Shown: piece by piece, positions 47,523-58,015 of the stretch
Layout of the letters: the number at the start of each line of letters is the position of its first letter
Numbering within the stretch: position 1 is the stretch's first letter
Source: Betaproteobacteria bacterium HGW-Betaproteobacteria-16
Lineage (GTDB): Bacteria; Pseudomonadota; Gammaproteobacteria; Burkholderiales; Burkholderiaceae_C
Direction of reading: 5' to 3'
NCBI GenBank assembly: GCA_002840835.1
Contig: PHCQ01000027.1
Coordinates: 1 to 60,577 of the forward strand
Length of the DNA stretch: 60,577 nucleotides
Position numbers and translations under genes: made by a program
Notes under the pieces: generated by a model
Told to the model about the DNA's origin: nothing
Databases searched by the model: none
What the model saw: only the letters and a program-made list of their open reading frames with translations

Positions 47523-48569
47523 ATGGAAGCAAAAAACACCCCAAAGGTGCGCGCCACGCTGGAAGACGTGGCGCAGCACGCGCAGGTCAGCCTAGCGACC
47601 GCAGACCGGGTGCTGAACAAGCGTCCTGGCGTGCGCGCTGCCACGGTGGCCCGGGTGAACGAGGCGGTACGGCGCCTGGGTTACCGGCCTGACCCCTCTG
47701 CGGCCAAGCTGGCGCGTTCGCGCCTGCGGCGGGTGGCGTTTCTGTTGCCTGCCGGTGCCAACCGGTTCGTCGGTTTGCTGAGTGAACAGATCGCGGCCAA
47801 CGTGGAGTGGATGCGCGACCAGCGCATCGATTCCGAAGTGCTGACGGTCAACGTGTTCAACCCGGGCGAGCTGGCCAAGGCCTTGCTGGCGCAGGAGGGC
47901 CAGCGCGATGCGGTGGTGGTGATGGCGCTGGACCATCCCGTGGTGCGTTCGGCCATCGACCAGCTCACACAGGCCGGCACCGTGGTCATCACGTTGGTGT
48001 CGGACGTGCCCTCCTCCACGCGCCAGCACTACGTGGGCATCGACAACACCGCCGCTGGCCGCACCGCCGCCACGCTGGTGGGCCGCTTCGTCGGCCGGCA
48101 ACCGGCCAAAGTGGCCATCATTCTGGGCAGCTTGTCGCTGCGCGACCACGCCGAACGCTACTTCGGCTTCAACCAGGTGATGGCGCATGAACATCCGCAC
48201 CTGACCGTGCTGCCACCTCTGGAAGGGCAGGACGACGCCGCCCGCAACGAGGTGCTCACCACCCAGCTGTTCACAGAACACCCGTATCTCGCAGCGATCT
48301 ACAGCGTGGGCGCCGGCAACGGCGGCATCAGCACGGCACTGCGAACAAGCGGCCGCGCACACGACACGGTTTTTGTGGGCCACGAACTCACACCCGCGTC
48401 TCGCACAGACCTGCTCGACGGCACGATGGACGCGGTCATCAACCAGGACGCGGGCCACGAGATCCGTTCTGCCCTGCGCGTGGCGCTGGCGCAATGGTCG
48501 CAAGAGCCGGTGATCGCCGACCAGGAACGCATTCGCATTGACATCTACCTGAAGGACAACCTACCGTGA
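47523..48569 (+). CDS. LacI family transcriptional regulator
   Basis: A 348-residue sugar-responsive repressor. The N-terminal HTH reads ATLEDVAQHAQVSLATADRVLN (residues 11-32, shown here within the 22-residue motif as ATLEDVAQ and VSLATADRVLN), with the hinge GYRPDPSAAKLAR, and a periplasmic-binding-protein-like sensor domain follows (RRVAFLLPAGANRFV, HYVGIDNTAAGRTAATLVG, AIYSVGAGNGG). It heads the sugar island, overlaps the xylulokinase gene by GTGA, and has a perfect palindrome just upstream, so it probably controls itself and all downstream genes. The ligand is presumably the island's sugar. Confidence 0.93.
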   Translation: MEAKNTPKVRATLEDVAQHAQVSLATADRVLNKRPGVRAATVARVNEAVRRLGYRPDPSAAKLARSRLRRVAFLLPAGANRFVGLLSEQIAANVEWMRDQRIDSEVLTVNVFNPGELAKALLAQEGQRDAVVVMALDHPVVRSAIDQLTQAGTVVITLVSDVPSSTRQHYVGIDNTAAGRTAATLVGRFVGRQPAKVAIILGSLSLRDHAERYFGFNQVMAHEHPHLTVLPPLEGQDDAARNEVLTTQLFTEHPYLAAIYSVGAGNGGISTALRTSGRAHDTVFVGHELTPASRTDLLDGTMDAVINQDAGHEIRSALRVALAQWSQEPVIADQERIRIDIYLKDNLP

Positions 48570-50032
48570 TCACCTTGGGCCTGGACCTGGGCACCTCCGG
48601 CATCAAGGCGCTGCTGCTCGACGGCGACACCACCATTGCCACGGCCACCGCGCCGCTCACCGTGCAGCGACCTGCGCCGGGCTGGTCGGAACAGCACCCG
48701 ACGGAGTGGTGGCAGGCCACCGAACGCTGCCTGGACGAGCTTGCCGCCAAACACCCACGGGCGCTCGCCGCCGTGCGCGGCATTGGGCTCTCCGGCCAGA
48801 TGCACGGCGCCACGCTGCTGGGTGCCGACGACGAAGTGCTGCGCCCCTGCATCCTGTGGAACGATGCGCGAAGCGGTGCGCAGTGCGCCGAACTGGAAGC
48901 GCCTGCGGTGCATCTGCGCGGGCTTACCGGCAACCCGGCCATGGCGGGCTTCACCGCACCCAAGCTGCTGTGGGTGCGCGAGCATGAGCCCGAAGTGTTT
49001 GCGCGGGTGGCCAAAGTGTTGCTGCCCAAGGCCTGGTTGCGCTGGAAGCTCAGCGGTGAGTTCATCGAAGAAATGTCAGACGCTTCAGGCACGCTGTGGC
49101 TGGATGTGGCGAAGCGTCGCTGGTCACCCGCCTTGCTGGCCGCCTGTGGCCTGACCGAAGCGCAGATGCCTCGGCTGGTCGAAGGCAGCGAGCCTGCGGG
49201 CCAGTTGCGCTCTGAGTGGGTGCGGCACTGGGGTTTCGAACACACGCCCGTGATCGCTGGCGGCGCAGGCGACAACGCGGCGGGTGCCGTGGGCGTGGGC
49301 GCGGTCAAGGCGGGCGATGCCTTTGTTTCGCTGGGCACATCGGGCGTGCTGTGGGCCACCACCGCCGGCTTTGCACCGGCCGCGCATCAGGGCGTGCACG
49401 CGTTTTGCCATGCCCTGCCAGGCCTGTGGCACCAGATGGGTGTGCAGCTCTCGGCCGCGGCGTCGCTGGCCTGGTGGGCACGCACCACTGGCGTGAACGA
49501 GGCGCACCTGCTCAACGAGCTCGACCAGGCCCAACCGGTGCCCGCGGCCTGCTGGTTTCTGCCCTACCTGTCCGGTGACCGAACGCCGCACAACGACAGC
49601 GACGTGCGCGGCGGCTTCCTGCATCTCTCGGCCGACACCGAACGGGCGGACATGACCCAGGCGGTGCTCGAAGGTGTGGCGTTTGCTTTCCGCGACGCAC
49701 GCGATGCACTGGCCACGGCCGGCACACAGCTGATTGATGCCGACCTGCTGGGCGGTGGCGCACGCTCTGCGCGGTGGAGCCAGGTACTGGCCGACGTGCT
49801 GGGCATGCCGCTGCACCAGATCGAAGGCGGCGAGCACGGTTGTGCACTGGGTGCCGCGCGGCTGGCACGTACCGCTGCCGGTGGCGAAACCACCTACACC
49901 AAACCCCACCGCCTGCGCAGCTTCGAACCCGACGCCCAACGCGTGGCGTTCTACAACGAGGCCCACGGCCGGTGGCGTGGGCTCTACAACCTCGCGCGGC
50001 AAGTGCCCGCCACCCCAACTGTGACTGTTTGA
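48566..50032 (+). CDS. xylB: Xylulokinase
   Basis: A 488-residue FGGY-family kinase, assigned as xylulokinase, which makes D-xylulose 5-phosphate. It has [16 protein letters not shown] (ATP phosphate 1), [15 protein letters not shown] with the xylulokinase-type SGQMHG motif, [25 protein letters not shown], and in the second domain [16 protein letters not shown] and LGTSGVLW. Length matches XylB. The GTG at 48566 overlaps the regulator stop by 4 bp. It is followed after 50 bp by xylose isomerase. Confidence 0.94.
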   Translation: MITLGLDLGTSGIKALLLDGDTTIATATAPLTVQRPAPGWSEQHPTEWWQATERCLDELAAKHPRALAAVRGIGLSGQMHGATLLGADDEVLRPCILWNDARSGAQCAELEAPAVHLRGLTGNPAMAGFTAPKLLWVREHEPEVFARVAKVLLPKAWLRWKLSGEFIEEMSDASGTLWLDVAKRRWSPALLAACGLTEAQMPRLVEGSEPAGQLRSEWVRHWGFEHTPVIAGGAGDNAAGAVGVGAVKAGDAFVSLGTSGVLWATTAGFAPAAHQGVHAFCHALPGLWHQMGVQLSAAASLAWWARTTGVNEAHLLNELDQAQPVPAACWFLPYLSGDRTPHNDSDVRGGFLHLSADTERADMTQAVLEGVAFAFRDARDALATAGTQLIDADLLGGGARSARWSQVLADVLGMPLHQIEGGEHGCALGAARLARTAAGGETTYTKPHRLRSFEPDAQRVAFYNEAHGRWRGLYNLARQVPATPTVTV

Positions 50033-50082
50033 GCCACGGCAGCCGCAACCATTTCCCTGTCACACACAAGACCCCATTCACC

Positions 50083-51450
50083 ATGACGCAAACCCTCTCC
50101 CCCGCACCCACGCACAGCGCCCAGCGCGACGGCTACTTCTCTTTCCGCGAACCCTTCGCGTTTCGTGGCGAAGGCTTTGTGCCCACAGCCACCGAGCCCT
50201 TTGCCTACCGCTACTACGACAAGGACCGCATGGTGCTGGGCAAGCGCATGGAAGACCAGTTGCGCTTCGCCACCTGCTACTGGCACAGCTTTGGCTGGGG
50301 CGGCACGGACCCCTTCGGCGAGCCCAGCTTCAACCGGCCCTGGCACGGCGCGGGCGACCCGATGGCGCAGGCCATTCACAAGGCCGATGTGGCGTTTGAT
50401 CTGTTCCGCCTGATCGACTCACCCTTCTTCACCTTTCACGACCGCGACGTGGCCCCGGAAGGCGCCACGCTGCGCGAATCGAACGAGCACCTCAAGCGCA
50501 TCGAAGGCGTGTTCGAACGCAAGATGGACGAGACCGGCGTGAAGCTGCTGTGGGGCACGGCCAACCTGTTCAGCAACCGGCGCTACCTGGCAGGTGCTGC
50601 CACGAACCCGGACCCTGACGTGTTCGCCTACGCTGCTGCGCAGGTGAAAAATGTGCTGGAAATGACACACCGCCTGCGCGGCCACAACTACGTGCTGTGG
50701 GGCGGTCGCGAAGGCTACGAAACCCTGCTCAACACCGACCTGAAGCGCGAGCTGGCACAGCTGGGCCGCTTCCTGAACCTGGTGGTGGAGCACAAACACA
50801 AGATCGGCTTCAAGGGCCAGATTCTCATCGAACCCAAACCGGCTGAACCCACCAAGCACCAGTACGACTACGACGTGGGCACGGTCTACGGTTTCCTGAA
50901 AGCGCACGGGCTGGAAAACGAGGTGAAGGTCAACCTCGAACAGAACCACGCGCTGCTGGCCGGCCACACGTTTGAACACGAAATTGCGCTGGCCGGCGCT
51001 CTGGGCATCTTCGGCTCGCTGGACATGAACCGAGGCGACGAGATGCTGGGCTGGGACACCGACCAGTTCCCCAACAACTTGCCCCAGGTGGCCATGACGT
51101 TGTACGAGGTGCTCAGGGCCGGCGGCATCGGCCAGGGAGGCCTGAATTTCGACGCCAAGCTGCGCCGCCAGTCCATCGATCCTGACGACCTGGTGTGGGC
51201 CCACGCCACGTCCATGGACTTGTGCGCTCGTGCGCTGCTGGTGGCCGAGAAGATGTTGCAGGACGGCGCACTGCAGCGCCACGTGGACACGCGCTACCAG
51301 GGCTGGGACACGCCACGCGGCCAGTCCATCCTGAAGGGTGAACGTTCGCTGGAGACGCTGGCGCGTGAAGTGGAAGCCGAGGGCATTGAGCCCCAGCCCC
51401 GCTCTTCGCAGCAGGAACGGCTGGAGCACCTGGTCAACAGCTACATCTGA
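50083..51450 (+). CDS. xylA: Xylose isomerase
   Basis: XylA converts D-xylose to D-xylulose with divalent metal ions. The 455-residue protein is the long (class II) type: [16 protein letters not shown], catalytic HDRDVAPEG (His119, Asp122), [15 protein letters not shown], metal-binding [37 protein letters not shown] and [20 protein letters not shown]. The ATG at 50083 fits the family start, and the longer upstream frame is read-through of xylB. Together with xylB it gives a complete xylose-to-xylulose-5-phosphate route. Confidence 0.97.
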   Translation: MTQTLSPAPTHSAQRDGYFSFREPFAFRGEGFVPTATEPFAYRYYDKDRMVLGKRMEDQLRFATCYWHSFGWGGTDPFGEPSFNRPWHGAGDPMAQAIHKADVAFDLFRLIDSPFFTFHDRDVAPEGATLRESNEHLKRIEGVFERKMDETGVKLLWGTANLFSNRRYLAGAATNPDPDVFAYAAAQVKNVLEMTHRLRGHNYVLWGGREGYETLLNTDLKRELAQLGRFLNLVVEHKHKIGFKGQILIEPKPAEPTKHQYDYDVGTVYGFLKAHGLENEVKVNLEQNHALLAGHTFEHEIALAGALGIFGSLDMNRGDEMLGWDTDQFPNNLPQVAMTLYEVLRAGGIGQGGLNFDAKLRRQSIDPDDLVWAHATSMDLCARALLVAEKMLQDGALQRHVDTRYQGWDTPRGQSILKGERSLETLAREVEAEGIEPQPRSSQQERLEHLVNSYI

Positions 51451-51480
51451 GTTTCGACAAGCAGAAAAGGAGACAACACC

Positions 51481-52551
51481 ATGGCCACCAACATCAAAGG
51501 TCCCGGCATCTACCTCGCGCAGTTCGCCAGCGACGAAGCACCCTTCGACTCCTGGGCGTCGATCACGAAGTGGGCCGGTGGCCTGGGCTTCAAGGGCGTG
51601 CAGATTCCGTCGTGGGACAAGCGCATTTTTGATCTGGACAAAGCCGCCGAATCGCAGACCTATTGCGACGAGGTGGCCGGGGTGGCACGCGAAAACGGCG
51701 TGGAAATCACCGAACTCGGCACCCACCTGCAAGGGCAACTGGTGGCGGTGCACCCGGCGTACGACGAAGCTTTTGACGGTTTCGCGCCTGAGGCTGTGCG
51801 CAAGAACCCCAAGGCCCGCCAGGCCTGGGCGGTGGAGCAGATGGTCTTGTCGGCCAAGGCTTCTCAACGTCTGGGCCTCAAGAGCAACGTGAGTTTTCCT
51901 GGCGCACTGGCCTGGCCGTTTCTGTACCCCTGGCCACAGCGCCCTGCTGGATTGATCGAAGCCGCGTTTGACGAACTGGCCAAGCGCTGGCTGCCGATCT
52001 TTGACGCCTTTGAAGACGCCGACTGCAACGTGTGTTTTGAGCTGCACCCGGGTGAAGACCTGTTCGACGGCACCACCTTCGAGATGTTCCTGGAGCGTGT
52101 GAACAACCACGCCCGCTGTTGCATCAACTACGACCCTTCGCACTTCCTGCTGCAGCAGCTGGACTACCTCGAATTCATCGACATCTACCACGAGCGCATC
52201 AAGGCGCTGCACATCAAGGACGCCGAGTTCCGCCCCACCGGCCGCCAGGGCGTGTATTCCGGCTACCAACCCTGGGTGCAGCGTGCGGGTCGCTTCCGTT
52301 CGCTGGGTGACGGACAGGTGGATTTCGGCGCCATCTTCTCCAAGATGGCGCAGTACAACTACGACAGCTGGGCGGTGCTGGAATGGGAATGCTGCCTCAA
52401 GCACCCGGAAGCCGGTGCGGCCGAAGGTGCGGAGTTCATTCGCCGCCACATCATCCGGGTGACCGAAAAGGCCTTTGACGACTTTGCCGGGGGCGACACC
52501 GACCCTGCCCAGCTGCGTCGCATGCTGGGCCTGCAGGAGGCCGCGAAATGA
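51481..52551 (+). CDS. Sugar phosphate isomerase/epimerase family protein (TIM barrel)
   Basis: A 356-residue TIM-barrel protein of the xylose-isomerase-like/IolE superfamily. Likely metal ligands are the Glu of CFELHPGED, the Asp and His of INYDPSHF, the His of LHIKDAEF and the Glu of VLEWECC. No signal peptide is seen. It follows xylA by 30 bp with an AAGGAG site and overlaps the next gene, a Gfo/Idh/MocA dehydrogenase, by ATGA, so the two probably act together. The substrate is unknown; such pairs can interconvert or cleave keto-sugars. Confidence 0.88.
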   Translation: MATNIKGPGIYLAQFASDEAPFDSWASITKWAGGLGFKGVQIPSWDKRIFDLDKAAESQTYCDEVAGVARENGVEITELGTHLQGQLVAVHPAYDEAFDGFAPEAVRKNPKARQAWAVEQMVLSAKASQRLGLKSNVSFPGALAWPFLYPWPQRPAGLIEAAFDELAKRWLPIFDAFEDADCNVCFELHPGEDLFDGTTFEMFLERVNNHARCCINYDPSHFLLQQLDYLEFIDIYHERIKALHIKDAEFRPTGRQGVYSGYQPWVQRAGRFRSLGDGQVDFGAIFSKMAQYNYDSWAVLEWECCLKHPEAGAAEGAEFIRRHIIRVTEKAFDDFAGGDTDPAQLRRMLGLQEAAK

Positions 52552-53726
52552 CCATCCAAGCCGGCTCTGCTGCTGAAGGCGCTGGCCGCCGCATTCGCCT
52601 GGGCATGGTGGGTGGTGGCGAAGGCGCCTTCATTGGCGCGGTGCACCGCATCGCCGCGCGGCTGGACGACCACTTTGAACTGGTCGCCGGCGCGCTCTCG
52701 TCCACCCCGGAAAAGGCCCTGCGATCGGCGCAGGCGCTGGGCCTGACCCGCGCCTACCCGGACTACCGCACCATGGCGCAGGAAGAAGCCATGCTGGGCG
52801 CCAACGGCATCGAGGCCGTGGCCATCGTCACACCCAACGACCAGCACGCGCCCGCCGCCGAGGCCTTTCTGGCCGCCGGCATCCACGTCATCTGCGACAA
52901 GCCGGTGACCACCACGCTGGCCGAGGCACAGCGCCTGCGTGACATCGCCCGCGCGCGCGGCCTGGTGCTGGCCGTGACCTACAACTACAGCGGCTATCCG
53001 ATGGTGCGCCACGCACGCCAGCTGGTGCGCGAAGGCGCACTGGGCAAGCTGCGCGTGGTGCAGGTGGAATACGCACAAGACTGGCTGACCGAACCGCTGG
53101 AGTCGAGCGGCCAGAAGCAGGCCGCCTGGCGCACCGACCCGGCGCGTGCCGGCGCAGGAGGCTGCATCGGCGACATCGGTACCCACGCCTACCAGCTCGC
53201 GGCCTTCGTGAGCGGCCTGCAGACCGAATCGCTCTGCGCCGAACTGAGCGCCTTTGTGCCCGGCCGCGCGCTGGACGACAACGTGCAGGTGATGCTGCGC
53301 TTTGCCGGTGGCGCGCGCGGCATGCTCTGGGCCAGCCAGGTGGCGCCCGGCAATGAAAACGGCCTGCGCCTGCGCGTCTACGGCGACAAAGGCGGCCTGG
53401 AATGGCGACAGGAGCACCCGAACCAGTTGCACTGGTCGCCGTTTGGTCAACCCACCCAGATCATCTCGCGCGGCACGGGCGCGGCGACCTCTGATGCAGC
53501 GCGTGTGACTCGTTTGCCATCCGGCCACCCTGAGGGCTACCTGGAAGGTTTCGCCACGGTGTACGCGGAAATCGCTCACGCCCTGCGCGCCGCCCGCAAC
53601 GGCTCAGCCATCGCGCCCGACGTGGTGTTCCCCACCATCGAAGACGGGGTGCACGGCATGGCCTTCATTGAAGCGGCGGTGCGTTCGTCTTCGCAAGGTG
53701 GCCAGTGGGTGGAGGTGCCCGAGTGA
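52548..53726 (+). CDS. Gfo/Idh/MocA family oxidoreductase
   Basis: A 392-residue NAD(P)-dependent sugar dehydrogenase. The Rossmann motif is RLGMVGGGEGAFIGAVHRIA, the EKP-type catalytic motif reads CDKPVTTTLAEAQ, and the substrate domain has GGCIGDIGTHAYQLAAFVSG with the catalytic Asp/His (DIGTHAYQ). The overlap with the epimerase-like gene and its place inside a xylose operon suggest oxidation of a sugar or glycoside at one carbon, but the position and substrate cannot be read from sequence. Its stop overlaps the start of the transporter ATPase gene (GTGA). Confidence 0.9.
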   Translation: MTIQAGSAAEGAGRRIRLGMVGGGEGAFIGAVHRIAARLDDHFELVAGALSSTPEKALRSAQALGLTRAYPDYRTMAQEEAMLGANGIEAVAIVTPNDQHAPAAEAFLAAGIHVICDKPVTTTLAEAQRLRDIARARGLVLAVTYNYSGYPMVRHARQLVREGALGKLRVVQVEYAQDWLTEPLESSGQKQAAWRTDPARAGAGGCIGDIGTHAYQLAAFVSGLQTESLCAELSAFVPGRALDDNVQVMLRFAGGARGMLWASQVAPGNENGLRLRVYGDKGGLEWRQEHPNQLHWSPFGQPTQIISRGTGAATSDAARVTRLPSGHPEGYLEGFATVYAEIAHALRAARNGSAIAPDVVFPTIEDGVHGMAFIEAAVRSSSQGGQWVEVPE

Positions 53727-55207
53727 GCTTGAGTGTTCGCTTCAACGAGGTCGTCAAGGACTTCGGACCAGTGCGCGTGCTGCACGGCGTGAGCTTTGAT
53801 CTCGCGCCCGGACGCATGGTGGGCCTGCTGGGCGAGAACGGCGCGGGCAAATCCACGCTGATGAAGATCCTCTCCGGCTACGAGTCGCTCAGCGGTGGCA
53901 GTCTGGAAGTGGATGGACAAGTGCGGCACTTCGCCAGTTCGCGCGAGGCCGAAGAAGCCGGCATTGTGCTGATCCACCAGGAATTCAACCTGGCTGACGA
54001 TCTCACCGTGGCGCAGAACATTTTTCTGGGCCGTGAGACGCATCGCGGCTGGCTGCTGGATGAGGCCAGCATGCGCCGCGCCGCGCGTGACGTGCTACAG
54101 CAGGTGGGCCTGGACATCGACCCCGACACCCGGGCGCGCGACCTGATCGTGGCCGAGAAGCAGTTGGTGGAGATTGCCAAGGCGCTGTCGCGCAACGCAC
54201 GCCTGCTGGTGATGGACGAGCCCACCGCCACGCTCACGCCTTCGGAAACCCAGCGCCTGTTCGCCCTCATTGCACGGCTGCGCAAGCAAGGTGTGACCAT
54301 CGTCTACATCTCGCACAAGCTCGACGAAGTGGAGCGCGTGACCGACGAGATCGTGGTGATGCGCGACGGCCGTTTTGTGTCGCGCGGACCCACCGCTGAC
54401 CACACGCGCCACCAGATGGCCACCCTGATGGTGGGCCGCGAACTCTCCGACATGTTCCCGCCCCGCATCACGCCACCGATGGCCGAACCGCTGCTGTCGG
54501 TGCGGCACGTGACGGTGCCGGGCTGGGCGAAGGATGTGAGCTTCGATGTGCGCCCCGGCGAAATACTGGGCTTTGCGGGCCTGGTGGGCGCTGGCCGCAC
54601 CGAACTCTTTGAGGGGCTGCTGGGTCTGCGCCCCAGAAGCGCGGGCGAGATGCAACTCGCCGGGCGCACGGTGAGCTTTCGCAACCCGCGCGAGGCGGCG
54701 CATGAGGGCATGACCTACCTGAGCGAAGACCGCAAAGGCTGTGGCCTGCACATCCGCATGTCACTGCAGGAAAACCTCACGCTGATGGACCTGGACCGTC
54801 ACGCCCGGCCATGGCTCGACCCGCGCTCGGAGCGCCGCGCGCTGGAGAAGGCCGTGGCCGATTTCGGCATCCGCACCGGCTCGCTCGATGCGCCTGCGGG
54901 CTCGCTCTCAGGCGGCAACCAGCAGAAGCTCGCCATGGCCAAGGTGCTGCAACCCAACCCGCGCGTGGTCGTGCTCGACGAACCCACGCGCGGTGTCGAC
55001 GTCGGCGCCAAGCGCGACATCTATTTCCTGGTCCAGCGCCTGGCGGCAGAGGGTCGCGGCGTTGTCGTGATTTCTTCTGAGCTGATGGAGCTGATCGGAC
55101 TGTGCCACCGCGTGGTGGTGATGCGCGCCGGCGTTGTTCAGGCCACGTTGGACGCTGAACACCTCACCGAAGAAGCGCTGATCGCCCACGCCACTGGTAC
55201 CCACTGA
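53723..55207 (+). CDS. Sugar ABC transporter ATP-binding protein (RbsA/XylG-type)
   Basis: A 494-residue double ATPase of the ribose/xylose importer type. The first domain has Walker [18 protein letters not shown], signature-like [16 protein letters not shown] and Walker [16 protein letters not shown]; the second has the degenerate A-loop [31 protein letters not shown] and [16 protein letters not shown], all normal for the family. The GTG at 53723 overlaps the dehydrogenase stop. It works with the permease and binding protein that follow. Confidence 0.95.
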   Translation: MSLSVRFNEVVKDFGPVRVLHGVSFDLAPGRMVGLLGENGAGKSTLMKILSGYESLSGGSLEVDGQVRHFASSREAEEAGIVLIHQEFNLADDLTVAQNIFLGRETHRGWLLDEASMRRAARDVLQQVGLDIDPDTRARDLIVAEKQLVEIAKALSRNARLLVMDEPTATLTPSETQRLFALIARLRKQGVTIVYISHKLDEVERVTDEIVVMRDGRFVSRGPTADHTRHQMATLMVGRELSDMFPPRITPPMAEPLLSVRHVTVPGWAKDVSFDVRPGEILGFAGLVGAGRTELFEGLLGLRPRSAGEMQLAGRTVSFRNPREAAHEGMTYLSEDRKGCGLHIRMSLQENLTLMDLDRHARPWLDPRSERRALEKAVADFGIRTGSLDAPAGSLSGGNQQKLAMAKVLQPNPRVVVLDEPTRGVDVGAKRDIYFLVQRLAAEGRGVVVISSELMELIGLCHRVVVMRAGVVQATLDAEHLTEEALIAHATGTH

Positions 55208-55211
55208 ACTT

Positions 55212-56228
55212 ATGCAAGATCTCGCTCACTCCATCGACAAGGCACCCGCCACCCCCATGCGCACCGGCAAGCCCGTGCGCCAGTACCTGCGCGACGCCGG
55301 GCCCATCATCGGCCTGGTGCTGCTGTGCATCGCCGGCACCATCCTCAACCCGGACTTCGCCACCTGGGACAACGCGATGAACGTGCTCACCCGCACGGCC
55401 TTCATCGGCATCATTGCGGTGGGCATGTGCTTTGTCATCATCTCCGGTGGCATTGACCTCTCGGTGGGTTCCATGGCGGCGCTGATCGCGGGCTGCATGA
55501 TCATGGTGATGAACTGGGTGGCTCCGCTGGTGGGCAGCCCCGTGGCGGCCGTGCTGGTGGGCATGGTGGTGGCGTTGTCGCTGGGCGCGTCGTTTGGCCT
55601 GGCACATGGTGTGCTCATCACCAAAGGCCGCATCGAGCCTTTCATCGTCACCCTGGGCACGCTGGGCATCTTCCGCGCCTACCTCACCTATTTCTCCAAT
55701 GGCGGCGCGCTCACGCTGGACAACGACCTGGGCGACGTTTACGGCCCGGTGTACTACGGCTCGTGGCTGAGCATTCCCATTCCCATCTGGGTGTTCCTGG
55801 GCGTGGCGGTGGCGGGTGCGGTGCTGCTGAACCGCACGCGCTACGGCCGCTATGTGCAGGCCATCGGCTCGAACGAACAGGTGGCGCGCTACGCCGCCGT
55901 GGCGGTGGACCGCATCAAGATCCTGACCTATGTGCTGCTGGGCATCTGCGTGGGCATCGCCACCCTGCTCTATGTGCCGCGCCTGGGATCTGCCTCGCCT
56001 TCCACCGGGCTGCTCTGGGAGCTGGAAGCCATTGCCGCCGTGATCGTGGGCGGCACCGCGCTCAAAGGCGGCCAGGGCCGCATCGTGGGCACGGTGGTGG
56101 GGGCGATTCTGCTCTCCGTCATCGGCAACATCCTCAACCTCACCAGCATCATCAGCGTGTACCTGAACGCGGCGGTGCAGGGTTTCGTGATCATCGTCGT
56201 GGCCTTCCTGCAAAGAGGGCGACGATGA
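55212..56228 (+). CDS. Sugar ABC transporter permease (RbsC/XylH-type)
   Basis: A 338-residue inner-membrane permease with about nine to ten helices. Family marks include [42 protein letters not shown] and [22 protein letters not shown], the last being the ATPase-coupling region. It starts 4 bp after the ATPase gene and pairs with it as a homodimer. The extended cytoplasmic N terminus of about 30 residues is ordinary for this group. Confidence 0.94.
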   Translation: MQDLAHSIDKAPATPMRTGKPVRQYLRDAGPIIGLVLLCIAGTILNPDFATWDNAMNVLTRTAFIGIIAVGMCFVIISGGIDLSVGSMAALIAGCMIMVMNWVAPLVGSPVAAVLVGMVVALSLGASFGLAHGVLITKGRIEPFIVTLGTLGIFRAYLTYFSNGGALTLDNDLGDVYGPVYYGSWLSIPIPIWVFLGVAVAGAVLLNRTRYGRYVQAIGSNEQVARYAAVAVDRIKILTYVLLGICVGIATLLYVPRLGSASPSTGLLWELEAIAAVIVGGTALKGGQGRIVGTVVGAILLSVIGNILNLTSIISVYLNAAVQGFVIIVVAFLQRGRR

Positions 56229-56296
56229 ACTTCCGGCCACCCAGCCCATGGGGCCGGTGGCCATCTCAGCCTCAAGAACCTAGCTAGGAGACAAAC

Positions 56297-57250
56297 ATGA
56301 ATCGACGTCTTTTCTCGGCCATTTCATTGGCCGTCTGCACCCTGATGACCACACCCGCCTTCGCCCAGAACAAGATCGTGATGGGGGTGTCCGTACCTGC
56401 GGCCACGCACGGCTGGACCGGTGGTGTGGTGTACTGGGCCAACCGCACCAAGACCGAACTGGAGAAACAGTACCCCGGCTCCACCGTGGTGGTGCGCACC
56501 GCTGGTTCCGCTGCCGAACAAGCCAACCAGGTGCAGGACATGCAGACGGTCAACAAGATCGACACGCTGGTGATCCTGCCGTTTGAGTCCGCGCCGCTCA
56601 CCCGACCGGTGGCCCAGGTGAAGGGCAAGGGCGTGTTCGTGACGGTGGTCGACCGCGGCCTGACCGACCCGAGCGCACAGGATGCCTATGTGGCCGGCGA
56701 CAACCCCGGCTTTGGCAAGGTGGCCGCCGAATACATGGTCAAGGCCATGGGCGGCAAGGGCAATGTGGTGATTCTGCGCGGCATTCCCACGGTGATCGAC
56801 AACGAACGTGTCGATGCCTTCAACGCCGTGATGAAGGGCCATCCTGGCATCAAGGTGCTGGACGCCAAACACGGCAACTGGAATCGCGACGACGCCTTCA
56901 AGGTGATGCAGGACTACCTGACCCGCTTCAAGCAGATCGACGCGGTGTGGGCTTCCGACGACGACATGGCGGTAGGTGTGCAGAAAGCCATCACACAGGC
57001 CAAGCGCACCGACGTGAAGCTGGTGCTGGGCGGTGCAGGCTCCAAGGACTACATCAAGAAGGTGATGGATGGCGACCCGGTGGTGACCGCCGATGTGACC
57101 TATTCGCCGAGCATGATTGCCGACGCCATGAAGCTCACGGCCGAGGCGCGCGTCACGGGCAAGGCGATGCCGGCGACCACCATCATTCCTTCGGTGCTGA
57201 TCACCAAGGAAAACGCGTCTAAGTACTACCACCCGGACTCACCGTTCTGA
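56297..57250 (+). CDS. Sugar ABC transporter substrate-binding protein
   Basis: A 317-residue periplasmic binding protein (ribose/galactose-type fold) with a signal peptide cleaved after TTPAFA (residue 23) and mature start [17 protein letters not shown]. Ligand-contacting segments appear as [43 protein letters not shown] and [12 protein letters not shown]. The ATG is preceded by AGGAGA. It is the last gene of the island; in many such operons the binding protein comes first, so the ATPase-permease-binder order is less common. The sugar is unknown, with xylose most likely. Confidence 0.93.
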   Translation: MNRRLFSAISLAVCTLMTTPAFAQNKIVMGVSVPAATHGWTGGVVYWANRTKTELEKQYPGSTVVVRTAGSAAEQANQVQDMQTVNKIDTLVILPFESAPLTRPVAQVKGKGVFVTVVDRGLTDPSAQDAYVAGDNPGFGKVAAEYMVKAMGGKGNVVILRGIPTVIDNERVDAFNAVMKGHPGIKVLDAKHGNWNRDDAFKVMQDYLTRFKQIDAVWASDDDMAVGVQKAITQAKRTDVKLVLGGAGSKDYIKKVMDGDPVVTADVTYSPSMIADAMKLTAEARVTGKAMPATTIIPSVLITKENASKYYHPDSPF

Positions 57251-57278
57251 GCACGGCGCTGTATAGAACCTGATCCCG

Positions 57279-57310
57279 GCGCATCCCGGACAAACCGTTC
57301 CGGGATGCGC
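57279..57310. terminator. Strong hairpin ending the sugar island
   Basis: An 11-bp perfect stem (gcgcatcccgg / ccgggatgcgc) with a 10-nt loop lies between the convergent binding-protein and methyltransferase genes. The T tract is short, so termination is likely but not certain. Confidence 0.6.
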
Positions 57311-57314
57311 AGTT

Positions 57315-57887
57315 TCAGCAGCGGGAAATGCGGTAGACGGAGGCCGGTGGCAGGTTGCGCACCGTGCCCCCCACGCGCTCGGCTTTCAGGCCCAGCCGCT
57401 CCAGCACCTGGCTGTGAATCGGGCAATGCACCGTGTAGGTGAACTGGTAGAAGCACCCGCCAGGCCGCAGCCGCTTGAAGCAGGCGCTGACGATGCCCCA
57501 CTGCGCACGAAGGCCCATGTTGAGCAGCGGCAAGCCAGAGATCACCGCCTGCGCTTCGATGGTGTCCCAGTCTTCGCAACGCAGCCGGATGCGTGACACG
57601 TCCATCTCCAGCAGCCGGGCCTGCGGGTAGCGCTGCTTGAGCAAGCGGGCGAAATCCGGCGATCTTTCAACCAGCACCAGCTCTGACTCCCGCACGCCAC
57701 GCGCCAGGATGCTGCGGGTGAAGGCGCCAGTGCCCGGACCCAGTTCGATCACCGGCCCGGCATCGGCACGAATCTCCGACGTGATGAGCCTGGACAGGGT
57801 GCTGCCGGATGGCGCGATGGCACCGGTGTGGATCGGCTGTTTGATCCATGTCTTGAAAAACAGCGCACCTTCCGCCAGAAACGTCAT
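57315..57887 (-). CDS. SAM-dependent methyltransferase (phospholipid N-methyltransferase-like)
   Basis: A 190-residue class I methyltransferase. After FFKTWIKQPIHTGAIAPSG, typical of PmtA-like and rRNA-dimethylase-like enzymes, it has the SAM motif PVIELGPGTGAFTRSIL and acidic loop LVLVERSPDFARLL. The ending RVGGTVRNLPPASVYRISR resembles phosphatidylethanolamine N-methyltransferases of the PmtA type, so phospholipid methylation is plausible but unproven. The ATG at 57887 (MTFLAEGALFF) is preferred over the longer frame. Confidence 0.8.
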   Translation of the reverse strand: MTFLAEGALFFKTWIKQPIHTGAIAPSGSTLSRLITSEIRADAGPVIELGPGTGAFTRSILARGVRESELVLVERSPDFARLLKQRYPQARLLEMDVSRIRLRCEDWDTIEAQAVISGLPLLNMGLRAQWGIVSACFKRLRPGGCFYQFTYTVHCPIHSQVLERLGLKAERVGGTVRNLPPASVYRISRC

Positions 57888-58015
57888 GCCAGGCCTTTGG
57901 TGGGGTCGATGAATGGGGATGCAGGATACACGGCCCTCATCATGCGCCATGTCCGTGTAAGTCCCATTCCCAGGCTGGCGAAAAGTGTTGCCAGGGCCTG
58001 TTCACCCCGTTTTTT

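Noticed and set aside
47026..57250. Sugar island as a mobile element inserted at tRNA-Arg
   Set aside because: No integrase, transposase or repeated tRNA 3' end was found; base composition by eye is like the rest of the window.
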